Below are positions 23,588-31,901 of a stretch of DNA of 64,000 bases, piece after piece; position 1 is the first letter of the stretch, and each line of letters begins with the position of its first letter. Below the pieces are notes generated by a model. The model did no database searches. It saw only the letters and a program-made list of their open reading frames with translations, and had not been told where the DNA came from. This DNA comes from Myxococcales bacterium UBA1660 (GTDB lineage: Bacteria; Myxococcota_A; Polyangia; Polyangiales; Houyiibacteriaceae). The stretch is from positions 137,755-201,754 of the forward strand of contig DCLA01000039.1 of the NCBI GenBank assembly GCA_002320815.1. The letters run 5' to 3'. Both the position numbers and the translations under genes were made by a program.

Positions 23588-24880
23588 ATGTCGTCGCAAG
23601 GAAGCCCCGGCGCCTATCACTGTTCCTCGAAGCGAGGCGCGTTCCCTCGGGATGAACGCCCGACCCTCAAGCTGAAGCGGCTGTCGCGCGAGAGCCTCGA
23701 CCGAGCCGGCGGCTCCGCGCGCACCAGTATGGCAGCCGATGCCGCCGCAGAAGACACTGTGGGCTCCGGGCGGCGGGCGCGTGCCATCGCCGAGCCGACG
23801 TTCGCTCCGGTGTCCGGCAACGGGCTGCACGTGGACGCCGAGGCCAGCGGAACGGAGGTCGCCTCTTCGGAGTTCGGGATGGCGGTCGGACTCCCGAGCG
23901 TTCCGCCCTCGTCGCCGCGCATCCTGCTGGTCGAAGATGATCTCGACCAGGCGACCCTGTTGGGTCGCTGGCTTCGCAGCCACGGCTACCAGGTGACCGT
24001 CGCCGACTCGCGGTGGAGAGGTCTGGAGCAGGTCAAGGACCCCAGCTACGACCTGGTCATCTGCGACCTGGAGCTCCCCGACGGGTGCGGGTTGGACATC
24101 GCCCGCGAGAGCAAGAAGCACTCTCCCCGACGGCCTTGCGCCATCGCCACCGCCAAGGGTGACATGGACAAGGCCGTCGAGGCTTTGCGCAGCGGCGTCG
24201 ACGAGTTCCTGGTCAAGCCGCTGACCAAGGGCCCGCTCCTCGAGCGCGTGGACGGTCTGCTCGAGGAGCGGGCGGAGCCCTCCCAATCGATCCTCGCCAT
24301 CGGGGCTCACCCCGACGACGTGGAGATCGGCGTGGGGGGGATCCTGGAACGCCATCGGCGGGAAGGGCACCGAATCACGGTGCTGACCGTGACCGGCGGC
24401 GCTCACGGCGGTGCGTCCCACCAGCGCGCGGACGAGGCCCGGGCCGCAGCGCGGCGGCTGCGGGCGAAGCTCCAGATGGGAAGCTTGCCGGACACCGCGG
24501 TGAGCGACGGGAAGGAGACCATCGGCCTCATCGAGCGGGCCATCGCCGCCTGCAAGGCGACGATCGTCTACACCCACAGCCTACACGACATGCATCAGGA
24601 CCATCGCGCCGTGCATCGGGCGACCCTGGTCGCCGCGCGCTCGGTCGCCAACGTCTTCTGCTACCAGAGCCCATCCACCACGACGGAATTCCGGCCCACC
24701 CACTTCGTCGACGTGGCCGCGACCCTTCCGGCCAAGCTCGAGCTCATCGCCTGCCACGAGAGCCAGCGCGAACGGGCGTACCTGCAACCCGACCTGATCC
24801 GCTCGACGGCGCGCTATTGGGGCCGCTTCGCGGGATACGTGGACGCCGAGCCCCTCGAAGTCATCCGCGCCCGGGGCTGA
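23588..24880 (+). CDS. response-regulator receiver fused to a PIG-L/LmbE deacetylase
   Basis: The 430-aa protein has a low-complexity N terminus (1-110), a receiver (about 112-230; LLVEDDLDQ, acceptor Asp in ICDLELPDG, Lys in FLVKPLTKG) and a PIG-L domain (about 235-430; AIGAHPDDVEIGVGG, then DMHQDHRAVH, both zinc-site motifs). PIG-L enzymes are zinc-dependent N-deacetylases of GlcNAc-containing compounds. A phosphorylation-controlled deacetylase is plausible next to glmS and polysaccharide genes, but the substrate is unknown. The start is uncertain: ATG 23588 follows the previous stop by 2 bp, but the first 110 residues are not domain-like and GC3 there looks lower than in the rest. An internal start such as Met98 is possible. 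Confidence 0.85.
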   Translation: MSSQGSPGAYHCSSKRGAFPRDERPTLKLKRLSRESLDRAGGSARTSMAADAAAEDTVGSGRRARAIAEPTFAPVSGNGLHVDAEASGTEVASSEFGMAVGLPSVPPSSPRILLVEDDLDQATLLGRWLRSHGYQVTVADSRWRGLEQVKDPSYDLVICDLELPDGCGLDIARESKKHSPRRPCAIATAKGDMDKAVEALRSGVDEFLVKPLTKGPLLERVDGLLEERAEPSQSILAIGAHPDDVEIGVGGILERHRREGHRITVLTVTGGAHGGASHQRADEARAAARRLRAKLQMGSLPDTAVSDGKETIGLIERAIAACKATIVYTHSLHDMHQDHRAVHRATLVAARSVANVFCYQSPSTTTEFRPTHFVDVAATLPAKLELIACHESQRERAYLQPDLIRSTARYWGRFAGYVDAEPLEVIRARG

Positions 24881-24903
24881 GCCGGGCTCTGGCGCTTGTC
24901 ACC

Positions 24904-24920
24904 TGGGGCACCGAGCCCCA
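24904..24920. terminator. short hairpin after the REC-PIG-L gene
   Basis: A 6-bp perfect stem TGGGGC/GCCCCA with a 5-nt loop lies 24 bp after the stop. There is no T-run, so it could be a weak terminator or a chance hairpin. Confidence 0.3.
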
Positions 24921-24949
24921 TGAGCCTGCCATGACTCGGGAGGACACGC

Positions 24950-25918
24950 GTGGCCGGTGATTCGAAGAAGGTCGTCTACGCGGCCATGGTGGGCAACGGG
25001 CTCATCGCGGCCAGCAAGCTCGCCGCGGGCCTCTTCACGGGCAGCGGCGCCATGATCTCCGAGGCGGTGCACAGCGCCGCGGACACCTCGAACCAGGGGC
25101 TGCTCCTCTTCGGGATGAAGCGCGCGGAGCGGCGGCCGACCTCGCTGCACCCCCTGGGCTTCGCGCCGGAGAGCTACTTCTGGCCCTTCATGGTCTCCAT
25201 CGTGATCTTCCTCCTGGGCGGCGTGTTCGCCCTCTACGAGGGGATCCACGCCTTCATGGCGCCCCCCGAAGAGGGCGCCGAACACGGGAGCTTCCTGGCG
25301 AACTACATCGTCCTCGGGGTGGCCATCGTCTTCGAGGCGGTGGTCTTCGCCGTGGCCATCAAGGAGTTCAACAAGGTCCGCGGCGAACGCCCCGCCGTCA
25401 AAGTCTTCCTCGAGGCCAAGGACCCCACGATCCCCGTGGTGCTCATGGAGGACTTCGCGGCCCTCTTGGGGCTCGTCTTCGCGCTGATCGCCGTCGCGAT
25501 GACCGACCTGACCGGCTGGTACGGCTACGACGCCATCGGCTCGATCGCCATCGGCGTGCTCCTCTGCGGCGTGGCGTTCCTCCTGGCCCGGGAGACCCAC
25601 AGCCTCCTCCTCGGCGAGTCGGCCTCCCTCGAGACCCGCGAGCAGGTGGTCCGGTTGGTGGAAGCCGATCCCGCGGTGACCGAGGTCACGCAGCTCCTCT
25701 CGATGCACCGGGGCCCCGAAGACGTGGTGCTCGCCCTCAAGGTGCACTTCGACGGGTCCCTCGCCCTGGACGCCGTGGAGGGGGCCATCGACCGCATCGA
25801 AGAAGCGATTCGCGCAGATCTCCCGGAGATGAAGCGCATCTTCATCGAGCCCGACTCGGACTACGACGCCGCCCAGGATCCCCTGGTGGACCCGGTGGCT
25901 CGTGCCGCCACGACCTGA
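24950..25918 (+). CDS. cation diffusion facilitator family transporter
   Basis: The 322-aa protein has about six membrane helices starting with VVYAAMVGNGLIAASKLAAGLF. CDF signatures include SEAVHSAADTSNQ (the HxxxD metal-site pair on helix 2), MDFAALLGL-type residues in helix 5 (LMEDFAALLGLVFALIAV) and a C-terminal cytoplasmic domain (about 215-310). Such proteins export Zn2+, Fe2+, Mn2+ or Co2+ against a proton gradient; the subgroup here, with long helix 3-4 loops, cannot be matched to a metal by eye. GTG 24950 is chosen because GGGAGGA precedes it by 6 nt. It is a stand-alone gene between two intergenic gaps. Confidence 0.93.
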   Translation: MAGDSKKVVYAAMVGNGLIAASKLAAGLFTGSGAMISEAVHSAADTSNQGLLLFGMKRAERRPTSLHPLGFAPESYFWPFMVSIVIFLLGGVFALYEGIHAFMAPPEEGAEHGSFLANYIVLGVAIVFEAVVFAVAIKEFNKVRGERPAVKVFLEAKDPTIPVVLMEDFAALLGLVFALIAVAMTDLTGWYGYDAIGSIAIGVLLCGVAFLLARETHSLLLGESASLETREQVVRLVEADPAVTEVTQLLSMHRGPEDVVLALKVHFDGSLALDAVEGAIDRIEEAIRADLPEMKRIFIEPDSDYDAAQDPLVDPVARAATT

Positions 25919-25927
25919 GGGGTCGGA

Positions 25928-25957
25928 TTGACAGGTCGGACCGGGTCGCCCTAACAC
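25928..25957 (+). promoter_or_regulatory. possible sigma-70-type promoter before the peroxidase gene
   Basis: A perfect -35 hexamer TTGACA (25928) is followed after 18 bp by TAACAC (3 of 6 matches to TATAAT). The start would be about 6 nt before the ATG at 25969. Only the -35 box is convincing. Confidence 0.3.
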
Positions 25958-25968
25958 TGGCCATCGAG

Positions 25969-27078
25969 ATGAAGCGCCTCCTCCTCCCCTTCCTCCTCCT
26001 CGCCCTCGCGTCCGGCTGCGACAGCTGCAACGACACCGAAGGCGACGAGGCCGCCGAGAGCACCGAGACCGAGCCCACGCCGCCGCCGGTGGAGCCCATC
26101 GAGGCCCCCGAGGTGAACATGGACAAGGTGTACCTGGGCCGCCGCCTCTACCATGACCCGATCCTCTCGGGCGATGGCACCGTGTCCTGCGCGACCTGCC
26201 ACACCCTGGACCACGGCGGCGCCGAGGACCGGCGCACGTCGAACGGCATCGGAGACCAGGTCGGGCCCATCAACTCGCCCACCGTCCTCAACGCGCACTT
26301 CAACTTCGTGCAGTTCTGGGATGGCCGCGCCGAGAACCTGCAGGAGCAGGCCGCCGGCCCCATCGAGAACCCCATCGAGATGGGCGGCGCCTTCGGTGAC
26401 GTCGTCGGCGCGGTCGCGGGCGACGAGTGGTACGCCGAGCGCTTCGCCTCGATCTACGGCGAGGACGACCCGGTCACCAAGGACAACATCACCGACGCCC
26501 TGGCCGAGTACGAGCGCTACCTGATCACCCCGGCGCCCTTCGACGACTTCCTCCGCGGCGACGAGAGCGCGCTGAACGAGCAGGAGCAGCGCGGCTGGGC
26601 CGCCTTCCAGGAGGTCGGCTGCATCAGCTGTCACCAGGGCGTGAACCTGGGCGGCACCATGTTCCAGAAGATGGGCGTGGTGGAGAACTACTTCGAGATG
26701 CGCGGCGGTGAGCTCACCGAAGCCGACCACGGTCGCTTCAACGTGACCGAGGACGAGGCCGACCGGCACAAGTTCAAGGTGCCCACCCTCCGGAACATCA
26801 CCCTGACCCCGCCCTACTTCCACGACGGAAGCCAGACCGACCTCCGCGAGGTCGTGCGCATCATGGCGCGGATCCAGCTCGGCAAGCAGCTCGAGGACGG
26901 CCAGGTCGACGACATCGTCGCGTTCCTCGGGGCCCTCGAGGGCGAGCTCCCGGCGGAGGCGCGCCTCCCCGAGGACCAGGCCCCGCCCGACCGCCGGGCG
27001 ACCGGCGGCGAAGGCCTCGAGCACCCGGAGACCGGGGAAGAGGCCGAAGAGGTCCTCGAGACCGCCGACGGCGAGTAA
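25969..27078 (+). CDS. di-haem cytochrome c peroxidase-family lipoprotein
   Basis: The 369-aa protein starts with a lipoprotein signal (MKRLLLPFLLLALASGC, Cys17). Two c-type haem sites are present: CATCH near 76-80 and CISCH near 220-224. The first is followed by the family pattern LYHDPILSGDGTVSC upstream and FWDGRAENLQEQA, the second by EVGCISCHQGVN and NITLTPPYFHDG. These features mark the bacterial di-haem peroxidase/MauG family, which reduces hydrogen peroxide in the periplasm using electrons from cytochromes. A Glu/Thr/Pro linker after the lipid Cys tethers it to a membrane. It sits between a CDF transporter and a hydrolase, same strand, without tight coupling. Confidence 0.95.
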   Translation: MKRLLLPFLLLALASGCDSCNDTEGDEAAESTETEPTPPPVEPIEAPEVNMDKVYLGRRLYHDPILSGDGTVSCATCHTLDHGGAEDRRTSNGIGDQVGPINSPTVLNAHFNFVQFWDGRAENLQEQAAGPIENPIEMGGAFGDVVGAVAGDEWYAERFASIYGEDDPVTKDNITDALAEYERYLITPAPFDDFLRGDESALNEQEQRGWAAFQEVGCISCHQGVNLGGTMFQKMGVVENYFEMRGGELTEADHGRFNVTEDEADRHKFKVPTLRNITLTPPYFHDGSQTDLREVVRIMARIQLGKQLEDGQVDDIVAFLGALEGELPAEARLPEDQAPPDRRATGGEGLEHPETGEEAEEVLETADGE

Positions 27079-27086
27079 ACCCGCGC

Positions 27087-27836
27087 GTGGGGGCCAAGCA
27101 CGAGCTGCGACACATCCTGGGGGCCATCCCCAACGCCTTCCGGAAGTCGAAGCACCTGCCCGCGGGGGAGCGAGCACGCCAGCTCAGCGGCGTGCCGCTC
27201 CACTTCGTCGATCTCGTGGCCCTCGGCGCCCTCCGCGTCTTCCCCTTCGACGACGGCGGCGCCGGCCCACGGGTGCTCCTGCTCCACGGGTACGCGGGAC
27301 ACCCGCGTAGTCACGGCTTCCTCCGCCGGCATCTGCGCGACGCCGGGTTCGCGACCGCGAGCCTGGACCTCCGCGACCACGGCTCGGTCCAGGCGATGGG
27401 CGACGCGCTGCGCGATTGGCTGCGCGACCACGTCGACCCCGACGATCCCATCGCCGTCGTCGCCCACAGTCTGGGCGGCGTGGTCACGCGCTTCGCCATC
27501 CACGCCGAGGACGTCCGGTCACGTGTCCGGCGCATCGTGACCCTCGGGAGCCCCCACGAGGGCACCCGCATCGCCGAGATCGTCGAGTCGGAGAAGGCTT
27601 CCCAGATGGAGCGCGACGCCGAGCTCACCGCGGCCCTCGAAGAGCAGGAACCGTGGCACGACGACCTCCCGCCCCTGGTCTGCCTCTGGTCCCGGGCCGA
27701 CCTGCTCATGGTCCCTCCCGAGGCCGCCATCGCCGACGGCGCGGCGGCTAGGGAGCTCCCTCGGGTCACCCACCCCGGCTACATGCTGCGCCCGCGGGTG
27801 TGGCGGGCCGTCGTCGACGCGCTCCGCGACGGCTGA
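27087..27836 (+). CDS. alpha/beta hydrolase (lipase/esterase-like)
   Basis: The 249-aa protein has the oxyanion-hole region LLLHGYAGHPRSHGF, nucleophile elbow AHSLGG (Ser near 131), the acidic region LVCLWSRADLLMVP and a catalytic His in THPGYML. GSPHEGT after the elbow is typical of triacylglycerol-lipase and palmitoyl-thioesterase relatives. No signal peptide is seen. The start is a GTG 8 bp after the peroxidase stop, so the two are probably co-transcribed. Substrate unknown. Confidence 0.88.
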   Translation: MGAKHELRHILGAIPNAFRKSKHLPAGERARQLSGVPLHFVDLVALGALRVFPFDDGGAGPRVLLLHGYAGHPRSHGFLRRHLRDAGFATASLDLRDHGSVQAMGDALRDWLRDHVDPDDPIAVVAHSLGGVVTRFAIHAEDVRSRVRRIVTLGSPHEGTRIAEIVESEKASQMERDAELTAALEEQEPWHDDLPPLVCLWSRADLLMVPPEAAIADGAAARELPRVTHPGYMLRPRVWRAVVDALRDG

Positions 27837-27900
27837 GCCCCCGGCGCGGGATTTCACGGTATGCTTCCCCCGCCGCCTCGCCGCGGCCTCGGGGGACCCC

Positions 27901-28710
27901 ATGTGTCGACTCTACGGCTTCCGCGCCACGCACCCGACCACGCCGAGCTGCGAGCTCATCGATGCGCAGAACTCGCTGCTGCGCCAGGCCGCGAGCGACG
28001 AGCGCGGATGGGCCAATCGACACGGATGGGGCATCGTCGAGCGGACCGCCCGGGGCGCCCTCGACTGGGACCGGGAACCAAAGGCGGCGGACCAGAGCGA
28101 GGAGTACCGCCGCGAGGTCACCGACACGCCCTCGGTGCTGACCATCGCCCACATCCGCCGGGCGACGGTGGGCGAGCCCCAGCTCGAGAACTGTCACCCC
28201 TTCGTCGCCGAGGACGCCGCGCTGGCGCACAACGGGACGGTGGGCGCCTTCGATCAGCTCCAGGAGCGCCTCGTCGACGCGATGGGCCCCGAGTGGGCCG
28301 GGCGGGTCCAGGGCTCCACCGACAGCGAGCACGTCTTCGCGCTGCTCATGGCCCGGCTCCGGGACCGGAGTCGGAAGTCGATGGTGGAGACCCTCTCGAC
28401 CACGATCCGCGACCTCGACGAGTGGACCGGAGAGATCGGCGCCGACCTGGGGCTGAACCTACTGTGGATGGTCGACGACCACCTCGTCGGGTGCCGCTGG
28501 CACCGCTCGCTCCATGCCTCGGTGCGGGACCACGCCTACCGGTGCCCGGTGTGCGGCGACTTCCATGGACCCGAGGGCGTCGAGTCCTACCGGGCGGTGG
28601 TGGTCGCCTCAGAGCCCATCACGGCCAACGAGGACTGGAGCGAGGTCCCCGACGAGACCCTGTGGTGGGTCGGCGACGACTGGTCGCTGCAGACCGGCCG
28701 CGTGTTCTGA
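27901..28710 (+). CDS. class II glutamine amidotransferase (YafJ-like)
   Basis: The 269-aa protein starts MCRLYGFRATHP, placing the N-terminal nucleophile Cys2 as in Ntn-type glutamine amidotransferases. HIRRATVG and the ENCHPFVAEDAALAHNGTVG block are the glutaminase fold signatures of the YafJ/DUF family (also seen in EgtC-like enzymes). There is no synthase domain, so it is a free amidotransferase whose acceptor is unknown. It starts 64 bp after the hydrolase gene and ends before a strong hairpin. Confidence 0.9.
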   Translation: MCRLYGFRATHPTTPSCELIDAQNSLLRQAASDERGWANRHGWGIVERTARGALDWDREPKAADQSEEYRREVTDTPSVLTIAHIRRATVGEPQLENCHPFVAEDAALAHNGTVGAFDQLQERLVDAMGPEWAGRVQGSTDSEHVFALLMARLRDRSRKSMVETLSTTIRDLDEWTGEIGADLGLNLLWMVDDHLVGCRWHRSLHASVRDHAYRCPVCGDFHGPEGVESYRAVVVASEPITANEDWSEVPDETLWWVGDDWSLQTGRVF

Positions 28711-28734
28711 AAGGCGCTCGAAGGAGCGGTCGCC

Positions 28735-28758
28735 GGGAGGCGTCTCGCGACGCCTCCC
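28735..28758. terminator. 10-bp-stem hairpin between convergent genes
   Basis: GGGAGGCGTC and GACGCCTCCC form a perfect 10-bp stem with a TCGC loop, placed 25 bp after one stop and 7 bp before the stop of the converging gene. It can terminate transcription in both directions. No U-tract is present, common in very GC-rich genomes. Confidence 0.65.
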
Positions 28759-28765
28759 GCGCGGA

Positions 28766-31171
28766 CTACCCGATGCCCGGGCAGTTCTCCATGGCCACCG
28801 CGCCGTTGTCGTCCTCGACGCACTCGGCCGCCGCGTCTTCACCATCGACCCGGACCTCGAACGTGAGGTCGGTATCCGTGGGGACGCTGCTGGCGGTGAC
28901 CGTGATCCGCTCGCTCTGGCCGGGCAGGAGCGGACCGGTGGTCGCGCCGTCGAGGATGGTCACCTCGGGCCCCGGGACCGTCTGGACGATCTGAACCGGC
29001 ACGCCGGCGGGTACACCGCGGCTGCCCATGTTCGTCACCACCGCCGAGAGCACGATCTCGCGGCGCGCGCAGGCAGCGGTGGCGTCGAGGGTCACCACCA
29101 GGTTCGGCGCGTTGAAGACGCCGGCGCCCTGGACGTTCTGCCGGTAGTTGTTGAGGCCGGCGACGGACCAGTTGTCGGGCTCGCTCATGGGGACGTCGCC
29201 GCGGTCGGTCACGTTGGTGACGTGGTAGGCGTACTGGTTCCAGATGGGCCGCGTCCGGACCCAGCGGTCACCGGGATCGCCGAACGCATAGACGCCCCGG
29301 GTCCCGATGGCGAACTCCGCCGGCAGTTCGCCCTCGGGGACTCCGAAGGCAGCCGCGTAGGCCGCCGGGCAGTTGTCCCGGCGAACCGCCTGGTCCCGGT
29401 TGGCGGGGACCACGATCTCCGAGTTCCCGTCGCGATCCACGTCCACCACCAGCGGGTACTCGAGACCCGTCCGCGAGGAGTTCGGCCGGGGCGCCGAGAG
29501 CACCTCGGAGCCATCGCGACCGTCGTAGATGTGCAGGAAGCACTCGTCGTTGTAGACGACCTCGGCCACGCCATCGCCCTGGAAGTCGAAGACCGAGGAC
29601 CCGGTCACCGACGAGCTCAGGTCCTGGGTGGGCGCCTGCCAGCGCAGCATGTCCGTGGTGCCCGGCGCGCAGTCGCCGCCGGCTCGCGGGGGCGTCGCCA
29701 GGCAGTCCGGATCGTAGACCGCGTAGGCGCCCTGGCCGGCGGCGCTGATCTCGGGGAGTCCGTCGCCGTCGAAGTCGGCGATGGTCGGCGCTCCGCCGCT
29801 ACCCCCGCCGGGGATGAGCAGCTCGTCATACCAGGCACCGCCGGGGCCCACGAGCACCGCACCGCTGGCGCCGGCGAGGACGCCGACCCGACCGCTGCGG
29901 ACGGTGACGACCTCGGGGGATCCGTCCACGTCGAGGTCGGCGATGGCGACCAGCGAGTGGTTCCCGTCGACGCTACCCCAGAGGATCGTCCCATCGACCT
30001 CGATGGCGATGCCGCCGGTGGTGACCTCCGGCGCGCCGTCGCCGTCGAGGTCGGCGACCGCGGAGTTGAGGAAGGTCTGCGCGTTCAGGCGGCAGAGGCC
30101 GAGGTCGAAGAAGTCCATGGCCGCGTCCCCGATGGCAAGACCGTTCATCGCGTGGCAGCCGAGTATCACGTCGGGCGTCCCGTCGCCGTTCAAGTCGGCG
30201 ATGGTGGGCGCGGCGCGGCCGCCTCCGCCGGCGTCGGCGCGGACGGCGAGCTCGGTGGTCCCGTCGCCATCGACCAGACGGAGACCGTCGGTCTCGAGCC
30301 AGTAGAGCACCTCGAGGGCGTCGTCGCTGGGGTCGAAGTTGGCGACCGCCGGGGAACTGATCCAGTCGGCGTCGTCGGCGGTACCCGGCCCGATGCGCCA
30401 GTGGGGCACCCCGGTGCGCCCGTCGAGGGCGACCATGATGGTGTCGTTGGTCGCGGCGTAGGCCGTGGCGATGACATCGGGCACGCCGTCGCCGCTCACG
30501 TCCCCGACGACCGGGGTCATGGTGACGTCGTCGTACTCGATGCCCCCGATGGTCTCGCCCTCCCAATGCCACTCCTCGTCGAGCTCGATGGAGTCGAACT
30601 CGGGCAAGAGCTCGCAGGCCGGGTCCCGGTCGGGGATCGGGAGACAGCGCCCGACCACCGTCTCGCAGTACTCCCCCTCGGTCAGGCAGTCGTAGTCATC
30701 GCCGCACTCCATGCCCGGGGTCGCACAGGCGTCGTCCAGGCAGACGTCCCCGGCCGCACAGCAGATCTCGTTGTCGGCGCCGCAGAGGGTCTCTTCGGCG
30801 CCGCAGTCGGCGGCGCAGACCACGCCATCGAGGCAGATCTCACCCGCGTCGCAGCAGACCGAGCCGTTGTCCCCGCAGCGGGTGTTCTCGCAGACCGCGA
30901 AGCAGAAGAAGTCGTCGATGCACTCCTCGCCTTCGGCGCAGCAGGTTGCCCCACCCCGGCACTGTCGCGCGGGCTCGTCGACGCAGGCCGAGGGGTCCGA
31001 CATGTCGGGCATCGACCCGTCGGGTAGCTCCCGGAGCTGGCAGACGCCTTCGATGCAGAGAGCCTCGCCCTCGCAGTCGGCGGCCGTGACGCAGGTGTCG
31101 TCGTCGCCGGGATCGTCGCCGCAATCGCAAGCGGTGACCAGGAGGAGGGCCCAGAAGGGGAAGCGCTTCAT
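28766..31171 (-). CDS. cysteine-rich FG-GAP repeat lipoprotein
   Basis: The 801-aa protein has a lipoprotein signal (MKRFPFWALLLVTAC). The first ~180 residues contain many Cys pairs in repeated blocks (CCAEGEEC, CCDAGEICLDG, CCAAGDVCLDD) typical of myxobacterial surface lipoproteins. About 190-660 are FG-GAP/VCBS-like units with calcium loops (GDVSGDGVPDV, DLNGDGTPDV, DLDVDGSPEV), probably a beta-propeller. The C-terminal ~120 residues look like a CARDB/Ig-like domain (VVTNMGSRGVPAGVPV). ATG 31171 is chosen over a longer frame because it opens directly with the signal peptide. It is probably on the cell surface; function unknown. It is divergent from the DUF3105 gene across 88 bp. Confidence 0.9.
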   Translation of the reverse strand: MKRFPFWALLLVTACDCGDDPGDDDTCVTAADCEGEALCIEGVCQLRELPDGSMPDMSDPSACVDEPARQCRGGATCCAEGEECIDDFFCFAVCENTRCGDNGSVCCDAGEICLDGVVCAADCGAEETLCGADNEICCAAGDVCLDDACATPGMECGDDYDCLTEGEYCETVVGRCLPIPDRDPACELLPEFDSIELDEEWHWEGETIGGIEYDDVTMTPVVGDVSGDGVPDVIATAYAATNDTIMVALDGRTGVPHWRIGPGTADDADWISSPAVANFDPSDDALEVLYWLETDGLRLVDGDGTTELAVRADAGGGGRAAPTIADLNGDGTPDVILGCHAMNGLAIGDAAMDFFDLGLCRLNAQTFLNSAVADLDGDGAPEVTTGGIAIEVDGTILWGSVDGNHSLVAIADLDVDGSPEVVTVRSGRVGVLAGASGAVLVGPGGAWYDELLIPGGGSGGAPTIADFDGDGLPEISAAGQGAYAVYDPDCLATPPRAGGDCAPGTTDMLRWQAPTQDLSSSVTGSSVFDFQGDGVAEVVYNDECFLHIYDGRDGSEVLSAPRPNSSRTGLEYPLVVDVDRDGNSEIVVPANRDQAVRRDNCPAAYAAAFGVPEGELPAEFAIGTRGVYAFGDPGDRWVRTRPIWNQYAYHVTNVTDRGDVPMSEPDNWSVAGLNNYRQNVQGAGVFNAPNLVVTLDATAACARREIVLSAVVTNMGSRGVPAGVPVQIVQTVPGPEVTILDGATTGPLLPGQSERITVTASSVPTDTDLTFEVRVDGEDAAAECVEDDNGAVAMENCPGIG

Positions 31172-31259
31172 TCGTCCACACCATGACCGATCGCAGACGG
31201 TCCGGCGAGAAACGCCTTCGCAAAACGCGCCAAGAGCAAGCGCGTGGCATGCTCCGCCC

Positions 31260-31889
31260 ATGAATCGCTTCGCTCCGCTGCTGCTCCTGGGCGCCCTCGC
31301 CTGCGGCGACTCCTCGCCTTCCACCCCCCTGGATGGGAGTGTTCGGGTGGACATCGAGGAGACGAGGCCCGGCGCGCCGCCCATCGGCCCAGCGACCGAG
31401 TGCGTGGTGCGCACCTGGAGCGAACCCGCCCGAGCCCAGGATCACCGCGCGGTCTGCAGCGCCATCGACTATGCCAGCCTGCCGCCGGCCTCGGGCCCGC
31501 ACTTCTCGGTGTGGGCCGACTTCGCCACCTACGGGGACGAGGTCCCCTGGGGCTACCTGGTGCACTCCCTGGAGCACGGCGCCATCTTCCTCGGCTACGA
31601 CTGCCCCGAGGGGTGCCCGGAGGTCCTCGATGCGTTCGCCGCCGTCATCGAGGCCCACGGCGACGATCCGCTCTGCGCGACGCACCCCAGCGCGGACGCG
31701 CGCTTCATCGTCGCGCCGGTGAGCGGTCTCGACGCGCCGGTCGTCGCCCTGGCGTGGGAGTACGCCTACACCGCGACCTGCGTCGACGACGCGTCGCTGA
31801 GCGCCTTCGTCGAAGACCACTACGGGCTCGCGCCCGAGGATCTGTGCAACCCGGGCGCCGCGGTCACCGAGGGCGACTGGTGCCCGTGA
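31260..31889 (+). CDS. DUF3105-family lipoprotein
   Basis: The 209-aa protein starts with a lipoprotein signal (MNRFAPLLLLGALAC). The core matches the DUF3105 pattern: YASLPPASGPHFSVWADF, then WGYLVHSLEHGAIFLGYDCP, and AWEYAYT near the end. DUF3105 function is unknown; conserved His/Glu residues in SLEHGA suggest metal binding. Its 3' end converges on the desaturase gene with 12 bp between them. Confidence 0.88.
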   Translation: MNRFAPLLLLGALACGDSSPSTPLDGSVRVDIEETRPGAPPIGPATECVVRTWSEPARAQDHRAVCSAIDYASLPPASGPHFSVWADFATYGDEVPWGYLVHSLEHGAIFLGYDCPEGCPEVLDAFAAVIEAHGDDPLCATHPSADARFIVAPVSGLDAPVVALAWEYAYTATCVDDASLSAFVEDHYGLAPEDLCNPGAAVTEGDWCP

Positions 31890-31901
31890 GCGAGCGCGGG
31901 C

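Noticed and set aside
28514..31027. 837-aa plus-strand frame opposite the FG-GAP lipoprotein
   Set aside because: Mirrors the real gene; composition Val/Asp/Arg without recognisable motifs, no ribosome site.
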